A stretch of DNA of 8,723 nt from an uncultured Chloroflexota bacterium (lineage in GTDB: Bacteria > Chloroflexota > Dehalococcoidia > Dehalococcoidales > RBG-16-60-22): positions 1 through 8,723 of the forward strand of contig CAIWTG010000213.1 in assembly GCA_903915565.1 (NCBI GenBank), given 5' to 3'. Under the pieces are notes generated by a model that saw only the letters and a list, made by a program, of their open reading frames with translations, did no database searches and had not been told where the DNA came from. The position numbers and the translations under genes were made by a program. This document shows, piece after piece, positions 7,001 through 8,723 of the stretch; within the stretch, counting starts at the first letter, position 1, and every line of letters begins with the position of its first letter.

Positions 7001-7278
7001 AGAAAATACTCAAAGAACATGAGGGTCGTCCCAACATTACCGATGCTATAAAAAACCAGGAAATCCAACTGGTTATCAATACCCCAGCCGGCAAGCTAAG
7101 CCATTACGACGACTCGTATATTCGCAAAGCGGCGATTAAGTACCGCGTACCCTATATCACTACCCTGGCCGCGGCGCGGGCCGCTGTTAAAGGTATTACC
7201 GCTTACCGTCAGGGCCAGGCGGAAATCAAATCTTTACAGGAATACCACAACGACATAAAAAAAGCTTCTAAAGCCTAA
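4078..7278 (+). CDS. carB: Carbamoyl phosphate synthetase, large subunit
   Basis: The protein has 1066 residues; E. coli CarB has 1073. It consists of two homologous ATP-grasp halves. The carboxyphosphate half covers about 1-400: GSGPIIIGQAAEFDYAGTQ at 10-28, LGGQTGLNLA at 87-96, RPAFTLGGTG at 165-174, EVNPR with E294 and N296. A middle oligomerisation domain follows, to about 545. The carbamoyl-phosphate half starts near 548 (GSGPIRIGQGIEFDY, RPSYVLGGRGM from R703, EVNPR with E829 and N831). The last part from about 930 is the MGS-like allosteric domain (ATEGTGAYL, HEGRPNI), where effectors such as UMP bind in relatives. All ATP-grasp landmarks appear intact, with no frameshift. The start is TTG at 4078, four bases inside carA; no ATG or GTG exists between it and the preceding in-frame stop at 4054. 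Only a weak GAAAGAGA precedes it, so translation probably depends on coupling to carA. It is a single polypeptide, not split as in some thermophiles. Confidence 0.97.
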   Translation: MKPKKVLIIGSGPIIIGQAAEFDYAGTQACKAMREEGIISVLVNSNPATIMTDEGIADIVYIEPLTLDTLTRIIEKERPDGLLPTLGGQTGLNLAVELADAGVLEKYKVKSLGTPIQTIRQAEDRELFKELLISIGEPVPDSQSVNTLEEARKVAKKIGLPLIIRPAFTLGGTGSGVANNLEELEMVVSKGLSTSPIHQVLLEKSVAGWKEIEYEVMRDGADNCITVCNMENFDPMGVHTGDSIVIAPSQTLTNKEYQMLRTASLKIIRALGIEGGCNVQFALDPKSENYYVIEVNPRVSRSSALASKATGYPIARVASKIAVGKRLDEIPNQVTGKTMACFEPALDYVVVKIPRWPFDKFADSNPALGTQMKATGEVMAIDRCFEAALQKAVRSLEFNKRSLLWENPDWKLADDMHSYPLFANELRVWAIMAALRRGITPEAIADHTKIDIWFIDKMQNIVAMEKTLKSKKMTPEIMLDAKRLGFIDEQIAVLTKKSFDQVWRLRKEWNISPVYKMVDTCAAEFDAATPYYYSAYELEDEAQPTQNKKVIVVGSGPIRIGQGIEFDYCCVHAAFALRDEGYETLMINCNPETVSTDFDTSNKLYFEPLTVEDVLHIYEREKPLGIIVQFGGQTPLNISAELEKYGVTILGTSVNSIDIASDRGRFGEVMKKHGIPQPESGTAYSLDQALVVSRRIGYPLIVRPSYVLGGRGMEIIHDEEELKHYVSAAVTITPDKPLLIERYLENSIEIEADAISDGKDVFIPAIMEHIEYAGVHSGDAACVLPPVSLSKKHIDTINEYTRRIAIELKVVGLMNVQYVLCKDVVYVIEVNPRASRTVPIVSKVCSVQMARLATQIIMGKKVKDMGLKNWKIPHYGVKESVFPFNMFPEVDPVLRPEMKSTGEVLGIADSFGMAYWKAQEAINRLPTEGTVLITVADTDRPGAVEVAEGFAKLGFKIRATEGTGAYLAGKGITNEKILKEHEGRPNITDAIKNQEIQLVINTPAGKLSHYDDSYIRKAAIKYRVPYITTLAAARAAVKGITAYRQGQAEIKSLQEYHNDIKKASKA

Positions 7279-7297
7279 GGCCTTATCTAAAGGTCTT
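7277..7297 (+). terminator. Candidate hairpin terminator at the end of carB
   Basis: AAGGCCTT (7277-7284) pairs with AAGGTCTT (7290-7297) in eight pairs, one a G-U wobble, around an ATCTA loop. It begins inside the carB stop codon. The following sequence (CTATATTCAAGTTT) is AT-rich but has no good T-run. It is therefore a weak terminator at best, perhaps aided by convergent transcription. TAAGGCCTTA (7276-7285) is also a perfect 10-base palindrome. Confidence 0.4.
7283..7292 (+). repeat. Left copy of TTATCTAAAG repeat flanking the orphan gene
   Basis: TTATCTAAAG is repeated exactly 355 bases further on, at 7638-7647, in the same orientation. Extending to 7281-7297 against 7636-7652 gives 14 of 17 identical bases. 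Here it forms the centre of the hairpin at the carB end and contains the stop codon of the minus-strand orphan gene. Confidence 0.55.
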
Positions 7298-7577
7298 CTA
7301 TATTCAAGTTTCTACGAATATATTTATTAGCTATCTCGTTATAAGCTTCTTCGGCTATTTCTTTGTTTTCAGTCCTGTTATTCTGTACTCGCCATTTTTT
7401 CTTATTTTGATGTATGGCCATGAGTTCTCGAGCCAGTAAGGTGGCTTTTTGTGGACCGAATTTTTGAGGTTCTACGCTTAATTCATGGTTAAGCATCCAC
7501 CTAATAGCTCGTGCATATCCATGAAGTGATTTTGCATGAACTATCTCTATTATCGCAAGGTAATAATAATTGCCCAT
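7287..7577 (-). CDS. Orphan small protein, unknown function, in an AT-rich patch
   Basis: I do not recognise this 96-residue protein. It starts MGNYYYLAIIEIVHAKSLHG and is mixed in charge and probably mostly helical. There is a basic stretch near residues 59-63 (KKKWR), an acidic helix-like segment after it (ENKEIAEEAYNEI), and the ending NIEDL. There is no signal peptide, convincing membrane segment, cysteine pair or known motif. A TTG at 7601 would add eight residues, but a perfect extended -10 on this strand at 7606-7614 predicts transcription starting near 7599. The ATG at 7575-7577 is therefore preferred, with AAGGA (7589-7593) as its ribosome binding site about 11 bases upstream. Base composition is much more AT-rich than its neighbours: hand counts of 60-base lines give 23% G+C at 7561-7620 and 32% at 7321-7380, against 63% at 8161-8220 in the next gene. 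It converges with carB, 8 bases between stops. The patch suggests a recent arrival or weak selection. It may not be expressed at all. Confidence 0.6.
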   Translation of the reverse strand: MGNYYYLAIIEIVHAKSLHGYARAIRWMLNHELSVEPQKFGPQKATLLARELMAIHQNKKKWRVQNNRTENKEIAEEAYNEIANKYIRRNLNIEDL

Positions 7578-7605
7578 ATAAATGGTTATCCTTGTAACCA
7601 ATAAT

Positions 7606-7614
7606 ATTATACCA
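7606..7614 (-). promoter_or_regulatory. Extended -10 promoter for the orphan gene
   Basis: On the minus strand this reads TGGTATAAT: a perfect TATAAT with the upstream TGn extension. No -35 match is seen at the usual spacing. The predicted start near 7599 gives a 22-base leader with AAGGA before the ATG at 7577. This lends the small gene its best support as a real transcription unit. Confidence 0.5.
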
Positions 7615-7633
7615 AATTACTCACTAAATACGA

Positions 7634-7649
7634 GACTTTATCTAAAGTC
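7634..7649. repeat. Near-perfect palindrome at the dnaE2 stop, right copy of the repeat
   Basis: GACTTTA (7634-7640) and TAAAGTC (7643-7649) are perfect 7-base inverted repeats separated by TC. The element contains the second TTATCTAAAG copy (7638-7647) and the polymerase stop codon (7638-7640). The two-base spacer is too short for a normal RNA loop, so it could be a protein-binding palindrome or a hairpin with an opened centre. No T-run follows on the minus strand, so I do not call it a terminator. Confidence 0.5.
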
Positions 7650-8723
7650 CTTGGACGCCGGCACTTTATCCAACGCGTTGAACGGCTTCACCTGGTTGAT
7701 GACCACGTTGCAGGTGCCTTCGCGCCGCGTCAGCCTCCCCTCGATGATGATGAACGGCGACCGGAAAGTGTATTCGTATTTCTCGTAGGTCGGGCCGAAT
7801 ACCATGCAGGGTATGTGCCCGAACTCATCCTCCAGTGTGATAAAGACCACCTTGCCGCGGGGGCGCTGCCGGCGGATAATCAGCCCGGCGGTGGTGATAA
7901 AAGCGCCGTCGCTTAGCTTTTCAATATCCTGGCTGGTAAAGAAGCCCCGGTTAAAGCGCGGGCGCATTTGGGCCATGACGTGCCCGGTGGGGTAAAGGTT
8001 AAGGACGTTATATTCTTCCTTCATACTCTCCCAGTTGGTTGGTCTGGTCAGCTCCACAATATCTTGTTCCACTGGCAGGGGGAGGGACAATTGCGTGTTG
8101 ATGGGGCGGTATCTCAAGCCGATTTCCCATTTCACCTTGCGCCGGTTTGGTTCCAGACTGTCAAAAGCTCCGGCGGAGGCCAGGTTAAGCGCTACTTCTT
8201 CCAGCACGCCCGTCCGCTCCAAAAACTTCCCGATGCTCTTAAAGTCGCCGCCCTTTTGCCGCCCCGCCAGGATAGCATCGGCGGAGGCTTTACCCAGGCC
8301 GGTCACATTGAGGAAGCCGATACGCAGAGCGCCGTTTTCAATCAGGCACTTATCACTGCTCAAGTTGATGTCCGGGTTCAGCGCCTTGATGCCGTGCCTT
8401 TTAGCATCTTCCTTTAGCGTCTCCAGATTATAAAAGCCCATCGGCTGCTGGTTGAATATCGCCACGAAGAACTCCAGAGGATAGTAATATTTGAGCCACG
8501 ACGCCTGGTAAGCCGTCACCCCGAAGGCAAAGGCGTGCGACTCCGGGAACATGTACTGCCCGTTGAATTTCTTAAAGACTTTTTCCGCCTCGGCCGCAGT
8601 GGCGCCGCGCGCCTTAGCCCCGACGAGGAATTTTTGATAGTACTGCTCGATGAGCGCGTCGTTGTGCTTGCGGCTGAACGCCCGGCGCAGGCGGTCGGCC
8701 TCGCTGGGGGCAAAACCCGCCAC
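7638..8723 (-). CDS. dnaE2: DNA polymerase III alpha subunit, DnaE2/ImuC-like, C-terminal 361 residues (5' end outside window)
   Basis: The frame is open at the right edge, so the PHP and palm domains of this roughly 1000-residue family lie outside. Visible in order, numbered from the edge: AGFAPSEADRLRRAFSRK (2-19); the end of the fingers region with FPESHAFAFG (59-68) and AYQASWLKYYYPLEFF; QQPMGFYNLETLKEDAKRHGI (92-112); a helix-hairpin-helix stretch (about 134-190, GFLNVTGLG); and an OB-fold (about 275-347, VVFITLEDEFGHI). The tail is SKDFR. FPESH where replicative DnaE has FNKSH, QPMGFY plus a DARRHG-like segment, and an SRDFR/H-like tail are marks of the error-prone DnaE2/ImuC branch. 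That branch performs lesion bypass, usually with ImuA/ImuB in damage-induced cassettes. No imuA, imuB or lexA lies downstream here, so any partner must be upstream or elsewhere. QLSLPL at residues 211-216 resembles a beta-clamp binding motif. It could instead be the organism's main alpha subunit from a divergent lineage. Confidence 0.85.
   Translation of the reverse strand: MAGFAPSEADRLRRAFSRKHNDALIEQYYQKFLVGAKARGATAAEAEKVFKKFNGQYMFPESHAFAFGVTAYQASWLKYYYPLEFFVAIFNQQPMGFYNLETLKEDAKRHGIKALNPDINLSSDKCLIENGALRIGFLNVTGLGKASADAILAGRQKGGDFKSIGKFLERTGVLEEVALNLASAGAFDSLEPNRRKVKWEIGLRYRPINTQLSLPLPVEQDIVELTRPTNWESMKEEYNVLNLYPTGHVMAQMRPRFNRGFFTSQDIEKLSDGAFITTAGLIIRRQRPRGKVVFITLEDEFGHIPCMVFGPTYEKYEYTFRSPFIIIEGRLTRREGTCNVVINQVKPFNALDKVPASKDFR

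Noticed and set aside
7257..7283. Minus-strand terminator for the orphan gene (wobble stem AAGGCC/GGCTTT, later T7)
   Set aside because: The stem has only six pairs with a three-base loop, lies in carB codons, and the T-run starts six bases after the stem. It is too weak to call.
7287..7647. Insertion sequence or toxin-antitoxin module between carB and the polymerase
   Set aside because: There is only one small gene, no transposase or inverted terminal repeats, and no recognisable toxin or antitoxin partner.
7968..8433. Plus-strand open frames of 149 and 132 codons inside the polymerase gene
   Set aside because: They are antisense to conserved DnaE2 domains and show no family resemblance or initiation signals.

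Overview
The window looks like a bacterial chromosome segment with mostly core genes. The mix suggests a free-living, possibly anaerobic bacterium: an NrfD-type respiratory membrane subunit, a single-domain molybdopterin/molybdate-binding Mop protein, Amt plus PII, separate carA and carB genes, and a DnaE2/ImuC-type polymerase. The overall flavour reminds me of Chloroflexota (Dehalococcoidia), but this is an impression from protein style, not a phylogenetic result. Confidence in the lineage is low to moderate.

Layout, left to right. (1) 1-743: the C-terminal part of an NrfD/PsrC-like integral membrane protein, entering from the left edge and closed by a strong terminator. (2) 817-1026, minus strand: mop, convergent with the NrfD gene. 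(3) 1027-1198: a 172-base divergent intergenic region. It holds a four-copy, exactly 11-bp-phased GTAAC repeat just upstream of a -10 box for amt. (4) 1199-2769: amt and glnB/glnK, overlapping by ATGA, with a small hairpin over the glnB ribosome binding site. (5) 2770-2980: a 211-base intergenic region with a series of hairpins, including a strong terminator, then a palindrome and an extended -10 promoter for carA. (6) 2981-7278: carA and carB, overlapping by TTGA, both apparently intact. (7) 7287-7577, minus strand: an AT-rich orphan gene for a 96-residue protein I do not recognise. It is bracketed by two related short palindromes that share the core TTATCTAAAG. (8) 7638-8723, minus strand: the C-terminal 361 residues of a DnaE2/ImuC-like polymerase III alpha subunit, leaving by the right edge. 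No stretch over 300 bases lacks a gene.

The central theme is nitrogen. Amt imports ammonium, the PII protein senses 2-oxoglutarate/ATP/ADP and gates Amt, and carbamoyl phosphate synthetase spends glutamine amide nitrogen on pyrimidines and arginine. The repeat in front of amt resembles the binding layout of OmpR-family regulators such as actinobacterial GlnR (GTnAC-n6 units) or PhoB/PhoP, so amt-glnB may be under a GlnR-like activator. That is the most interesting signal here.

I see no mobile element, CRISPR array, tRNA, rRNA or clearly novel multi-gene system. The least explained items are the 11-bp-phased box, the orphan gene between its palindromes, and the stacked hairpins after glnB.
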